Shown here in pieces: positions 26,253 to 37,344 of a stretch of 64,000 nt of DNA (position 1 is its first letter; every line of letters starts with the position of its first letter). A program made the translations under genes and the position numbers. The notes beneath the pieces were generated by a model, which saw only the letters and a list, made by a program, of their open reading frames with translations, was not told the origin of the DNA and did not search any database. Source of the DNA: Rufibacter hautae (lineage in GTDB: Bacteria; Bacteroidota; Bacteroidia; Cytophagales; Hymenobacteraceae); the NCBI RefSeq assembly GCF_008271695.1, contig NZ_VKKY01000003.1, positions 1,178,001-1,242,000 on the forward strand. Direction: 5' to 3'.

Positions 26253-26873
26253 TTATTTTTTAATGAAATCAGAGCCAAATACCTTGTCCCATAGGGCGGA
26301 ACTTACGCCGTACCCGCGGGAGGCATCTGAGTAATGGTGCAGCATGTGGTGTTTCTTGAGCTTTTTCCAGAACTCACTTTTAAAGTTGAAATGGTGCAGC
26401 GCATAGTGTGAGATGTCATACACTAGGTAGCCGGTCAAAAAAGCAGCGAAGAACGCGTGCAGCGGACCGCCGCTCAGAAACAGGGAAAAGAACAGGTACA
26501 AAACGGTTGCCATGGGAATACTGGCCGAGGGCGGCATCACCAGCCGTTTGGCATCGTTGGGGTAGTCATGGTGCACGCCGTGGAAGATGAAGTGCAGCCG
26601 CAACGCCCAGGGCGCCTTGGGTACGAAGTGGAATACAAACCGGTGCAGCAGGTACTCGGCCAGGGTCCAGATCACCACACCCAGGAGGTAGTACCCCGCA
26701 AAGGAAATCAAGGAAAGCCCCTGCCGGTACAAGGCATCCCACATAAGGAAACCTATGACCGGCACGTAGATGTACAGCGGTACCGTGAAATGCACCTTGG
26801 AGAGGGCTTCCATCCAGTCGGCTTTGAACATGCGGGTTGATTCAGTGGCGTTGGAGACATAGTTCTTTTTCAT
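26253..26873 (-). CDS. fatty acid/ceramide 2-hydroxylase (FA2H/Scs7-like)
   Basis: A 206-residue membrane di-metal hydroxylase of the fatty acid hydroxylase superfamily. Histidine boxes: HRFVFH (His77, His82), HFIFHGVHH (His94, His98, His101, His102), SHYALHH (His156, His160, His161) and HHMLHH (His175, His176, His179, His180). The segment DYPNDAKRLVMPP between boxes is typical of eukaryotic FA2H/Scs7, which add a 2-hydroxyl to the ceramide acyl chain. Here it lacks the cytochrome b5 domain. Position between IPC-synthase-like and DUF4833 genes supports a ceramide substrate. Confidence 0.85.
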   Translation of the reverse strand: MKKNYVSNATESTRMFKADWMEALSKVHFTVPLYIYVPVIGFLMWDALYRQGLSLISFAGYYLLGVVIWTLAEYLLHRFVFHFVPKAPWALRLHFIFHGVHHDYPNDAKRLVMPPSASIPMATVLYLFFSLFLSGGPLHAFFAAFLTGYLVYDISHYALHHFNFKSEFWKKLKKHHMLHHYSDASRGYGVSSALWDKVFGSDFIKK

Positions 26874-26884
26874 AAAAATGAAAA

Positions 26885-27448
26885 TTATGGTTTGAACCGT
26901 TCTACAATTTCTTTTCCGGTGGCGGTGTCCCGCCCTTTGAACTCAGCATACACTACATTGGGCACCCAGAACGAGCCGCCCTCAATGCGAACGAAGACCC
27001 GGTCCAGGACCGCCTGTTTCTTGTTGATGGAAGCGTACACATGGAACTTGCCATCGGGGCCCTTCTGCAGGTAAAACGTGCGCTTGCCGTAAGAGACAAA
27101 CGTCAATTCATATTTATCGGCGCTGATCTTACGCACATCCAGTCCGTAGGCGAATTTACGCTGGACAAAGTTGAGGTCCTGCTTTTTCCCGCCATCGGCG
27201 TACCTGATCCAGTAGATCTTCACCGGTTCCTCCTCGTTCAACCCGCCTTTGCTGTCCAGGTTCAACTCATACAAAATGGTGTTGGTGTTAGGGTCGCGCT
27301 GCACATAGAACAGCAGGTTAGGAATGCCTTTGGGCGAAGGCAGTTCCTGGCCCTGGTTGGTTTTAAGCGTTTCCTGCGAAAACGCCGGTAAAACGCTCCC
27401 GCCTACTAAAAACAATACGGCCAAAACGTAAAAGAGGAATCTTTCCAT
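26885..27448 (-). CDS. DUF4833-type secreted protein in the inositol-lipid operon
   Basis: A 187-residue exported protein. Signal peptide residues 1-24 (FLFYVLAVLFLVGGSVLPAFS), then a beta-rich domain with PNLLFYVQRDPNTNTILYEL, KIYWIRYADGGKKQDL, FAYGLDVRKISADKYELTFVSYGKR and VYASINKKQAVLDRVFVRIEGG. It resembles the DUF4833 family, which I associate with inositol-lipid loci in Bacteroidota; its role is unproven. A periplasmic or outer-membrane lipoprotein-like role in lipid handling is a guess from context. It lies 13 nt from the CDP-alcohol transferase stop. Confidence 0.75.
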   Translation of the reverse strand: MERFLFYVLAVLFLVGGSVLPAFSQETLKTNQGQELPSPKGIPNLLFYVQRDPNTNTILYELNLDSKGGLNEEEPVKIYWIRYADGGKKQDLNFVQRKFAYGLDVRKISADKYELTFVSYGKRTFYLQKGPDGKFHVYASINKKQAVLDRVFVRIEGGSFWVPNVVYAEFKGRDTATGKEIVERFKP

Positions 27449-27461
27449 TTCCTATGAACAC

Positions 27462-28196
27462 CTATTTCCCCAACAAGTTCTCTTTCGCCTCCAGTGCCTT
27501 TTTTGCGTCCAGTAATCTGTTGAACGCCGTAATGTTGGTCATGACCGCCAGCACCGCCAGCGGAAACGTGAACACCGACATGGTCTCAAACACCTGCACC
27601 TGGGTGCCGGGGAACATGACCCGGTAATTTCCACCGATCCAGGTGGCCAGCACCCCGCAGAGGATGCTGGAGAGCCCGATCAACACCACTCGCTCCGGCC
27701 GTTGCATGAGGCCGCCTTTGCATTCCACGCCCAGCCCCTCGGCCCGGGCCCGGGTGTAACTCACCATCATAGAGCCGATCATGGCCACGAAGGCCAGCAA
27801 AGAACTCAGGAAGTAATGGTGCGCCACCAGGTAGTAGCAGATGCCCAGGAACATGATCAGTTCTGAGTAACGGTCTACCACCGAGTCAAACAGGGCGCCG
27901 TACGGCGAGGTCATCTTCCCGATGCGGGCCACCTGGCCGTCCAGCATGTCAAACAAACCGGCGAACAGAATCAGGAAACCAGCCCAGCCCACGTAGCTCA
28001 GGTCGCCGCGGTTGCCCTTTTCGCCGCCCAGGATAAAGATCACCGCCACGCCCATGTTCAGCAGAAAACCGGTGATGGTAACGGTGTTGGGGGTGAACCC
28101 CAGCGAGATGATAAATTTAACGAACGGATTGATAATCTTGTAGAGACCCTGTTGCAGGGCGTCTCTGGTGGTGCTTTTAGGCAGGGTACTCTCCAT
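27462..28196 (-). CDS. CDP-alcohol phosphatidyltransferase, candidate phosphatidylinositol-phosphate synthase
   Basis: Integral membrane enzyme of 244 residues with about six helices. The CDP-alcohol phosphotransferase signature D-x2-D-G-x2-A-R-x8-G-x3-D-x3-D is complete (DMLDGQVAR ... GALFDSVVD). The family joins an alcohol phosphate to CDP-diacylglycerol. Given the MIPS and PgpA neighbours, the acceptor is likely inositol phosphate, giving phosphatidylinositol phosphate that the PgpA-like enzyme then dephosphorylates. This is a context argument; a glycerol-phosphate acceptor (PgsA) is the main alternative. Confidence 0.82.
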   Translation of the reverse strand: MESTLPKSTTRDALQQGLYKIINPFVKFIISLGFTPNTVTITGFLLNMGVAVIFILGGEKGNRGDLSYVGWAGFLILFAGLFDMLDGQVARIGKMTSPYGALFDSVVDRYSELIMFLGICYYLVAHHYFLSSLLAFVAMIGSMMVSYTRARAEGLGVECKGGLMQRPERVVLIGLSSILCGVLATWIGGNYRVMFPGTQVQVFETMSVFTFPLAVLAVMTNITAFNRLLDAKKALEAKENLLGK

Positions 28197-28212
28197 GCTT
28201 TCTCCTTGCTTC

Positions 28213-30816
28213 TTAGAAATCGAACTTAAAACGGCCTCTGATGCCTACCTCAGATACCCCGGGGTTGTCCAGGTACGTGAGGCGTTTCACCACGTCTACC
28301 CGGAAGAACTTGAACAGATTGCCCACGCCCACGCTAGCTTCCACGTATGGTTTTTTGTCCAGCGTGTAGGTCACGGGCAGGCCGGTGGCATAGGCCGGGA
28401 AAGCCAGCAGGTCTTGGTGGTTGGCCGGGTTGTTTTCCTCCCGAACCTTGCCGTAGAGCACTTTCAAGGTAGCAAACTCGCGCAGCTTGGTCTTTCTTAC
28501 CAAAGGCAGCTTGTTGAAGATGAAGCCGTTGAAACAGTGGTCAAGGTTAAGGCTGGCGTACTGATCGCTCACAAACTCCAGGAAGTTCATGAGGTTGTAG
28601 GCCTGGATCTGGTAAGAGTAGGTCTGGTTCGCGCGGTGAATGGCCAGCAACGGGAACGGCACCTGCCCGAAGATGTAGCCGCCCTCGGTGATCACGTCTG
28701 AGTACCCGAACTGCGATAGGTAGAACCGCTTGGCGATGTTCAGGGTGAGGCTCTGGTAATCATAGTCACCGTTGAAGAGGCCTTTTACCCCGGCCGCGGC
28801 CCGCAAGGTGAAAATAGGGAAGCGGTTCACGATAGGGTAGCGGTAGAGTTTGCCCTGCGCGAAGTTCTCATTGGGCGCCCAGCGCAGTTCCAGCCGCACT
28901 TCAGACGTGGTGATGTGGTCTACAATCTCTTTCTCCGTGCCGGGATTACCCTCGGTAGGAGGGGTGTAATTGGCCTTGTAGTACTCCAGGCTGCCGGCCG
29001 GGGTCTGCTCCCAGTTCTTGAACCCCACCCTGAACGACATGTGGTTTCTGAACTCGTGCAGGTAGTCCACGTTGTAGGTTTCGTTGTAGAGCCATTTGTC
29101 ATTGGTACCGCGCTTGAACGACAACAGGAAATTGTCTTCCTGCACAAACTGCAGGTCCTGCCCCGGGATTTTGGTGTCTTTTTGGTAATTCACGCGTAAA
29201 GCGCGCACCGGAAACTCAAAGATGGAGCGGTCTGTGAGCGAATAGGTGCCCCCCAGGAAATATTTCCATTTCTCGTCTTTGAAGCCGTAGGCGGCGTAGG
29301 TCTCAAACATCATCTTCTTGCTGAAGGTGGTGGTGGTTCTGCCTCCGGCCCGCAACCTGAAACCCTCTACCGGGTTGAAGCTGTAGAACGTGTTTACCGG
29401 CCCGATCTCAAAGTTCGGTCCCGCCTGCTTGTAGCCCGCAATGAACATGGTGGCAATGTCTAGCGTCCGTTTGAAAGACCGGGTGTTTCTCAGCGAGTCA
29501 ATGCTCTGGTAGGTGTTTAGCTCTGAGAAGGAAAGGGTGTCATGGCGGTTGGCGGCCCAGAACTCTTCATCGTGGCGCTCGGCGGCCTCGGTTTTGGTCA
29601 GGGCCTCGCCTTCGTAGAAGCTCTCGGGCTTTGGTTGGTTTACCCGGAAGTCGCGGAAAGAAACGGTCCGCTCGCCGTAGACGCCGCCCTTGCTGTTCTG
29701 CGTCACGGCAAACTCAGACCGGAACACACTTTTACTCAGGTTGTAGCGGCCGTTGGCCAGCCGGTTGAAGTCCAGGTTGATGTGCAGGTCGCGCACCCAG
29801 TTGATGTTCACTTTCTTGCCCACCTCCATGTCTACCTTTTGCACGGCGTAGTTGCCGTCCATGGTCACGTACAGTTTGCCGGTGAACAGGAAATCGGTCT
29901 CGTTCTTGGGGCTGAAGGAAAGCTCGGTGAGCTTCTGGCCGTCCACTACCACGGTATCAGTCACATAGAATCGGTAGAAAGTAGGCGCCAGATCGGCGAT
30001 GGGGCTCAGGAACTGGTTTGTGAGGATGGTGATGTTGTTCTTGTAGATGTCAATGTCCTGGTACATGTGCTTCACGTACGAGTTGATGACCACGAACTCC
30101 CCGAAGTCCACCTTCTTCTCGGCTTGCACAATGGTTTTCCTCTTTTCGGGGTCTTTTCTGAAAAACTGCTGCGAAATAGACTCCTGCAGGTACAACGGGA
30201 GAACGGCGGTGCCCTCCAGCTTGGAGGTATCTATGTTCTTCATGATGAAATCGTACTTCTTGAACAAGATGTTGCTTTTGAGTTTCTCCGGGGAGTTGCT
30301 CAACGCCAGTTGCAGCTTATCATACTGCTGGTACTGCACGTAGTCATAGCTCTCCATGCGGTTCTTGTTCTTGTTGTCCACCACCAGCCTGATGAGGTCC
30401 ACCGCCGGGTTGTTCTTGTTGCTGTAGTTGCGGCTGCGGCCTTTGACCACCACTTCCTTCAGCCTTTTTGACTCACTTTCCAGCTTTACGGCCAAAACCT
30501 TGCTCTCCCCCGGGGTGAGCTCCACCACCTTGGTTTTGTAGCCCAGGTAGGTGAACTGGATCTTGGTGGCTGCCTGGCTTACCCTGAGGGAGAAGTTTCC
30601 CTCCACATCGGAGCTGGTGCCCTGCGTGGTGCCGGGCAGAAATATAGATACCCCAATCAAAGGCTCATTGGTAACGGCGTCTTTGATGGTTCCTTTTACA
30701 ATGTTAGTGGCACTCTGGGCTTGAACAGCGTTGAAATTCACTCCAATAGCTAGAAAGGCTAAGCAGCAAACCAGTATATGTAAAGTGCTGACATATACTT
30801 TTTTATTTGAATACAT
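28213..30816 (-). CDS. DUF5686 outer-membrane protein with carboxypeptidase-like domain
   Basis: An 867-residue outer-membrane protein. Signal peptide up to about residue 34; a carboxypeptidase-regulatory-like (TonB plug-adjacent) domain about 38-120 (IVKGTIKDAVTNEPLIGVSIFLPGTTQGTSSD); then the DUF5686 region (RNYSNKNNPAVDLIRLVVDNKNKNRMESYDYVQYQQYDK) and a C-terminal beta-barrel with aromatic strands ending in F. DUF5686 proteins are predicted barrel proteins of unknown function. Embedded in a lipid operon, it could move sphingolipids to the outer membrane. Its start overlaps the end of gtrA by 14 nt. Confidence 0.8.
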   Translation of the reverse strand: MYSNKKVYVSTLHILVCCLAFLAIGVNFNAVQAQSATNIVKGTIKDAVTNEPLIGVSIFLPGTTQGTSSDVEGNFSLRVSQAATKIQFTYLGYKTKVVELTPGESKVLAVKLESESKRLKEVVVKGRSRNYSNKNNPAVDLIRLVVDNKNKNRMESYDYVQYQQYDKLQLALSNSPEKLKSNILFKKYDFIMKNIDTSKLEGTAVLPLYLQESISQQFFRKDPEKRKTIVQAEKKVDFGEFVVINSYVKHMYQDIDIYKNNITILTNQFLSPIADLAPTFYRFYVTDTVVVDGQKLTELSFSPKNETDFLFTGKLYVTMDGNYAVQKVDMEVGKKVNINWVRDLHINLDFNRLANGRYNLSKSVFRSEFAVTQNSKGGVYGERTVSFRDFRVNQPKPESFYEGEALTKTEAAERHDEEFWAANRHDTLSFSELNTYQSIDSLRNTRSFKRTLDIATMFIAGYKQAGPNFEIGPVNTFYSFNPVEGFRLRAGGRTTTTFSKKMMFETYAAYGFKDEKWKYFLGGTYSLTDRSIFEFPVRALRVNYQKDTKIPGQDLQFVQEDNFLLSFKRGTNDKWLYNETYNVDYLHEFRNHMSFRVGFKNWEQTPAGSLEYYKANYTPPTEGNPGTEKEIVDHITTSEVRLELRWAPNENFAQGKLYRYPIVNRFPIFTLRAAAGVKGLFNGDYDYQSLTLNIAKRFYLSQFGYSDVITEGGYIFGQVPFPLLAIHRANQTYSYQIQAYNLMNFLEFVSDQYASLNLDHCFNGFIFNKLPLVRKTKLREFATLKVLYGKVREENNPANHQDLLAFPAYATGLPVTYTLDKKPYVEASVGVGNLFKFFRVDVVKRLTYLDNPGVSEVGIRGRFKFDF

Positions 30817-31174
30817 ATCTCTTTTGTTGAATGTAATTGTAAGAAAAACCTACCAGCAGCGAGACGAAGACCTTGGAGAAGATGTAGTTCAGGCCCAGGT
30901 AGTGGGTGAAGGCAAACACCCCCGAGGCATTCAGGATCAGGCTTCCGTTCCAGACAATAAAGTACTTGGTGGCTTGGGTTGGTAAGTGTTTGTGGGTAGC
31001 ATGGAAAACCCAGGTCCTACTGATGGAGAAATGCGTGATTCCGCCAGTTATAGTACCCAGAACAGTAGCGCCTACATACCAGAGGCCCAGGAGTTCAACG
31101 GCGATGATGGTCACCAGAAAATCGGTGCCCGAGGCAATAAGGGAAGCCGCTTGGGACTTCAGAAAGGTGAGCAT
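30803..31174 (-). CDS. GtrA family membrane protein
   Basis: A 123-residue protein with four predicted transmembrane helices, matching the GtrA family (SGTDFLVTIIAVELLGLWYVGATVLGTITGGITHFSISRTWVF and the C-terminal VGFSYNYIQQKRYVF). GtrA proteins are small polyprenyl-phosphate-glucose or related lipid-linked sugar flippases, and many are of unknown substrate. The start directly follows the stop of pgpA. In this operon it may flip a lipid intermediate such as an inositol lipid. Confidence 0.82.
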   Translation of the reverse strand: MLTFLKSQAASLIASGTDFLVTIIAVELLGLWYVGATVLGTITGGITHFSISRTWVFHATHKHLPTQATKYFIVWNGSLILNASGVFAFTHYLGLNYIFSKVFVSLLVGFSYNYIQQKRYVFK

Positions 31175-31633
31175 TTAAAAAAGGTCGAAGTACAAGCAAA
31201 TTTGCAAGATCACGTTAGCGTATATTCCGGAAACCACATCGTCCAGCATCACTCCCCAACCTCCGGCTAACTTCTCTGTTCTTCTTATGTAGAAGGGTTT
31301 GACAATATCGAAAAACCGGAACAGGACCAGGGCCGCCAACACATAAGGTGCCGTCACCGGCAAGAACAGCAGGCTGATGCACATGCCCGCTACCTCGTCT
31401 ATGACTACTTTTTTGTCGTCTTTGCCCCAATAGGGTTCCACTTCATTGGCAGACCAGACGCCCAACGCCGTGATCAGGAACGTGACGCTGGCTTGCCAGA
31501 TAACAAGCTCATCTCCACCGCTGGACCAGAAATACCAGCAAAGGCAGGTGACCACTGCGGCCACGGTACCTCCACCTTTGCCCACGTATCCTATCCCCAG
31601 GCTGGTGGAAATGAGTTTGTGCAATTGAATCAT
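31175..31633 (-). CDS. phosphatidylglycerophosphatase A-like phosphatase, candidate PIP phosphatase
   Basis: Membrane phosphatase of 152 residues with the PgpA family signature: VIDEVAGMCISLLFLP followed by VLFRFFDIVKPFYIRRTEKLAGGWGVMLDDVVSGIYAN. The acidic residues of DEVAGM and LDDVVSG form the metal-binding catalytic site. PgpA normally removes phosphate from phosphatidylglycerophosphate. Next to MIPS and a CDP-alcohol transferase, it more likely dephosphorylates phosphatidylinositol phosphate to phosphatidylinositol. Only 7 nt separate it from MIPS. Confidence 0.85.
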   Translation of the reverse strand: MIQLHKLISTSLGIGYVGKGGGTVAAVVTCLCWYFWSSGGDELVIWQASVTFLITALGVWSANEVEPYWGKDDKKVVIDEVAGMCISLLFLPVTAPYVLAALVLFRFFDIVKPFYIRRTEKLAGGWGVMLDDVVSGIYANVILQICLYFDLF

Positions 31634-31640
31634 TGGGTAA

Positions 31641-32966
31641 TTAGAGTGCTTCTACCAGATCCTGGTAATAATCCAGGCCCAGGTGGGTGATCAGGTCCTC
31701 GCCCATCATGTGGCGCAGGGTATTCTGCAGTTTCATCAACTGCTTGAAGATGTCGTGCTCCGGAGCCAAACCTTCCGCGGTCTGCGGGGATTTATAGTAG
31801 AAACTCAGCCATTCCTGGATGCCGCTCATGCCGGCGCGTTGCGCCAGATCCGTGAACAGGGCAAGGTCAAGAACCAGCGGCGCAGCCAGAATAGAGTCGC
31901 GGCACAGGAAGTTGATCTTGATCTGCATCTGGTACCCCAACCAGCCGAAGATGTCGATGTTGTCCCAGCTTTCTTTGTTGTCACCGTGAGGAGGGTAGTA
32001 GTTGATGCGCACCTTGTGGTACATATCGCCGTACAGCTCGGGGTTTGATTCCGGACGGAAGATTTCGTCCAGTACGCTCAGTTTGGAAACCTCTTTGGTT
32101 TTGAAGTTCTCAGGAGCATCCAGTACGTAGCCGTCGCGGTTGCCCAGGATGTTGGAAGAGAACCAGCCTTTTACACCCAAAGCTCTGGCGTGCAGACCCG
32201 GGGCCAGGATGGTCTTCATCAGGGTCTGGCCGGTCTTGAAATCCTTGCCGGAGATAGCGATGCCATGCTCTTTGGCCAGCTCCACGATGGCGGGGATGTC
32301 CACGGTCAGGTTCGGCGCGCCGTTGGCGAAGGGCACGCCCGACTTGATGGCCGCGTAGGCGTAAATCATGGAAGGGGCGATATTGGGGTCGTTGCTGCGC
32401 AGACCTGCCTCGAAGGCCTCTATGCTCTGGTGCACCCCGGACTCCTCGATGTAGATCTCCGTGGAGCCGCACCACACCATCACCAGGCGGTCGCAGCCGT
32501 TCGTTTCTTTGAACTGGCGGATGTCCTCCATGAGCGCCTCGGCCAGCTCCATCTTGTCGGCGCCTTCTTTCACGTGGTTGCCGTCCAGGTTGCGGGCGTA
32601 GGCCTTGTCGAAGACCGCCTTCATGGGCACGATGCGCTCCAGCTCGGGCCGCACTGCGTGCAGCAGCATGGGCTCCAGCACCTTGGCCGTCGTGGCCGCC
32701 TCGAACACGTTGTCGGCGTACACGTCCCAGCCCCCGAACACGATGTTCTCCAGGTCAGTCAACGGAACAAATTCTTTGATAAGGGGGAAACGCTCATCGG
32801 TGCGTTTGCCCAACCGGATGCGGCCCATCTGGGTGAGGGAACCCACCGGCTGCGAAAACCCTTTCTTGATCGATTCAACTCCGGCAATGAGGGTAGTAGC
32901 CACAGCTCCTAACCCTGGCATCAAAATGCCTAACCGGCCATCGGCGTTCTTCACTTGATACTCCAT
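31641..32966 (-). CDS. myo-inositol-1-phosphate synthase
   Basis: Cytosolic NAD-dependent enzyme (441 residues) that converts glucose 6-phosphate to myo-inositol 1-phosphate, supplying inositol for the lipid head group. N-terminal Rossmann-type segment LGILMPGLGAVATTLIAGV; conserved motifs DGNHVKEGADKMELAEAL, GCDRLVMVWCGSTE, GAPNLTVDIPAIVELAKEHG, SGKDFKTGQTLMK and SSNILGNRDGYVLDAPENF are recognisable. Length matches the prokaryotic/archaeal form, shorter than the ~510-residue eukaryotic form. It is the committed inositol step of the operon. Confidence 0.93.
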   Translation of the reverse strand: MEYQVKNADGRLGILMPGLGAVATTLIAGVESIKKGFSQPVGSLTQMGRIRLGKRTDERFPLIKEFVPLTDLENIVFGGWDVYADNVFEAATTAKVLEPMLLHAVRPELERIVPMKAVFDKAYARNLDGNHVKEGADKMELAEALMEDIRQFKETNGCDRLVMVWCGSTEIYIEESGVHQSIEAFEAGLRSNDPNIAPSMIYAYAAIKSGVPFANGAPNLTVDIPAIVELAKEHGIAISGKDFKTGQTLMKTILAPGLHARALGVKGWFSSNILGNRDGYVLDAPENFKTKEVSKLSVLDEIFRPESNPELYGDMYHKVRINYYPPHGDNKESWDNIDIFGWLGYQMQIKINFLCRDSILAAPLVLDLALFTDLAQRAGMSGIQEWLSFYYKSPQTAEGLAPEHDIFKQLMKLQNTLRHMMGEDLITHLGLDYYQDLVEAL

Positions 32967-32990
32967 AGTTCTAATTAATGTAATCTGTTT

Positions 32991-33973
32991 TTATAACCAC
33001 TTATTCTCCTTATACCATCTGATGGTCTGCGAAAGCCCTTTTTCAAGGTCATACTCAGGGGTATAATGTAAGTCTCTTTGCAGGCGCTGGATGCTGCAGT
33101 TCCAGTTCTCAGCCACCAGCTCGCTTATCTTTTCCCGGTTCAGGGCCGGGGTTTTGCCTCCCGCCATCTTCTCAGACACCGTAGCCATGACTTTGACCAA
33201 ACCCAAGGGAAGATGAAACCGAAAGGCTTTCTTCCGGAGGACTTTTTTGGTGAGGTCTGCCAGGGCGTACCGGTCATAGCTCTTGCCATCCGAGACGTTG
33301 AAGCTGGCTTTGGTGACTTCTGACGTCAAGGCCTGCAGCACCACTTTGGCCAAATCCTTCACGTACACGAAGCTCAGTTTCTGGCTCATTTTTCCAATAT
33401 AAGGATCTAACCCCTTGCTGATGGTGGAGAATAGGATGAAGATGTCTTTCTCCCGGGGGCCATACACGGCGGTGGGCCGCAACACCACCAGCGGCAGGTT
33501 CTCTAGCTGGGCCAGGTACTTCTCGGCGAGCAGTTTGCTGCGGCCGTAGTTCGTGACCGGTTGGGCGGTGGTTTCCTCGGTGATGATTTGGGCCTCTTTG
33601 TAGGAAACCGGCCCCAAAGCGGCCAGACTGCTAAGGAAGACAAACTTCTTCAGCGGAATAGCGGCCTGCGAAGCGGCCAACCCCAGGTTCCGGGTGTAGT
33701 CGGCGTTGACGGTGTTGTATTCCTGCGCATCTTTCGCCTTGGTGATACCGGCCGCATGGATGATGTAGGTGTACTGCTTTTCCTCCAGTTCCTTTTGCAG
33801 GGCTGGCACGCTGGTGAAATCAAGGTGGGTGTACTGGATAGGGAAGGCCTGCAGGTGGTCAATCTCGCTGGAAGGACGCACGGCCGCAAAGACGTCTAGT
33901 CCGGCGTTTACCGCTGCCTCCACCAGGTGATAGCCCACAAAGCCACTGGCGCCCGTTATCAGTACTCGTTCCT

Positions 33974-33977
<4 letters not shown>
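32991..33977 (-). CDS. NAD-dependent epimerase/dehydratase family protein, candidate sphingolipid reductase
   Basis: Extended short-chain dehydrogenase of 328 residues. Nucleotide-binding motif ITGASGFVGYHLVEA, catalytic YGRSKLLAEKYL (Tyr and Lys; YxxxK present) and VLRPTAVYGPREK. Bacterial ceramide pathways use an extended-SDR protein (CerR in Caulobacter) to reduce the 3-oxo group, so this is a good candidate, although other sugar-epimerase functions cannot be excluded. The start codon overlaps the preceding GNAT gene's end by 4 nt (33974-33977). Confidence 0.78.
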
Positions 33978-36323
<2,346 letters not shown>

Positions 36324-36416
36324 TTACTAGTCTTAAAATGGCCGCACGTGCAGGTTTCCTCAATTATTGGCGTTTTGACAGCAACATGGGGGAGGTGGAT
36401 TCTTGTATCTGTGGAG

Positions 36417-36435
36417 TAGTTGACCGCGTCAACTA
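36417..36435. promoter_or_regulatory. MarR-type operator 1, upstream of the sphingolipid operon
   Basis: TAGTTGA-CCGCG-TCAACTA, a perfect 7-bp inverted repeat with a 5-nt spacer (8-bp arms if the flanking C/G is counted). Its centre is about 103 nt upstream of the spt start and 32 nt from operator 2. Confidence 0.75.
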
Positions 36436-36448
36436 TATATTTGGTAAG

Positions 36449-36467
36449 TAGTTGAGTTTATCAACTA
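36449..36467. promoter_or_regulatory. MarR-type operator 2, upstream of the sphingolipid operon
   Basis: TAGTTGA-GTTTA-TCAACTA, perfect 7-bp arms. Spaced about three helical turns from operator 1, so a regulator could bind both from one face. It lies 16 nt downstream of the marR stop. Confidence 0.75.
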
Positions 36468-36482
36468 AATATATAAAAATTT

Positions 36483-36905
36483 TTAAACTTTATTTCTAAA
36501 GTGCAACGCTACTTTCACAAAAGTATCCACTTCTTCTTTGGCCAAGCCATCCTGCAATTTGGTATTGATCCTATGTTCTATTTGCAGGGCCTGCTTTAGC
36601 AGGGTTTTGCCCAGCGCCGTGAGGTGCAATGTCTTTTTCCTTCTGTCACAGGTATCCCCGGTTCTCTCCACCAGCTTTTTCTCCTCCAGGGCCGCAATCA
36701 CCCGCAGTACCGCCGATTTATCGATTTTCACGATATCGGCCAGGTCTTGCTGGATCAGTTTGTTGCCCTTAGACAATACATTCAGGAAGATGAAATGCTG
36801 GTAAGTGAGATCAAGGTTCGCAGTCTCAAATTCTTTCTCTACCGCTTTGCCCAGCACAAGGCCAGTTCTGGCGATAAGCAAACCAAGATGTGACGCCTCA
36901 TTCAT
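36483..36905 (-). CDS. MarR family transcriptional regulator, likely regulator of the sphingolipid operon
   Basis: A 140-residue winged helix-turn-helix protein. The recognition region is DLADIVKIDKSAVLRVIAALEEKKLVERTGDTCDRRKKTLHLTALG, with the D-x-R-x3-L wing motif (DRRKKTL). Flanking helices are normal for MarR dimerisation. It is encoded directly upstream of spt on the same strand, and three operator copies occur in its two flanks, fitting autoregulation plus control of the operon. The ligand is unknown; MarR proteins often sense small lipophilic molecules. Confidence 0.88.
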   Translation of the reverse strand: MNEASHLGLLIARTGLVLGKAVEKEFETANLDLTYQHFIFLNVLSKGNKLIQQDLADIVKIDKSAVLRVIAALEEKKLVERTGDTCDRRKKTLHLTALGKTLLKQALQIEHRINTKLQDGLAKEEVDTFVKVALHFRNKV

Positions 36906-36942
36906 TTCTTACCCTTTTAACTGAGGCAAAGTTGGTAATAAT

Positions 36943-36961
36943 AGTTGATGAAGTCAACCAT
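36943..36961. promoter_or_regulatory. MarR-type operator 3, upstream of marR
   Basis: TAGTTGA-TGAAG-TCAACCA, one mismatch to the other two sites, 38 nt upstream of the marR start; suggests autoregulation. Confidence 0.68.
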
Positions 36962-37277
36962 TATCTGGTTTCCTAAACGATAGCGCCACGAAGCCAGAAA
37001 AGTGGGTTACAGCAGTATGCGTCAGCTAGATACATCTCTTGAAATATTCATTGGGTAGCTCATGACAAAAGGCTTTTTGTTTCTTCCTTGCGCCGAGCAG
37101 CCAAGTGGTCCAAGAAGCAGGCTTTTGGTTTAGGTGAACCATTCTTAAGGCTGGTGATCACCAAAACAAAGCTTGTGGTTGATGTCTTGGCTACCCTTTT
37201 AGATCTCTTTTTTGGAAACGAGGCCCTTAACAGCAACGGTATTTTCTTTCTAAAAAGCAGCACTCAGGACGGATGAC

Positions 37278-37313
37278 GTTTTTGGACCGATTCTGGAAAA
37301 ACAGGCTGGAAAC
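37278..37313. repeat. 36-bp palindromic element, copy 12
   Basis: GTTTTTGGACCGATTCTG arm and AAAACAGGCTGGAAAC arm; just 3' of the ACP-like gene. Confidence 0.65.
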
Positions 37314-37344
37314 GCCTTTTCCTTTTAGTGCGCCTTGCTAGTGC

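Larger units (their letters stand above)
36906..37344. other. 439-nt intergenic region upstream of marR
   Basis: Contains the operator copy at 36943 and the 36-bp element at 37278. Minor open frames (e.g. 37060-37263) show no family motifs. Confidence 0.45.
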
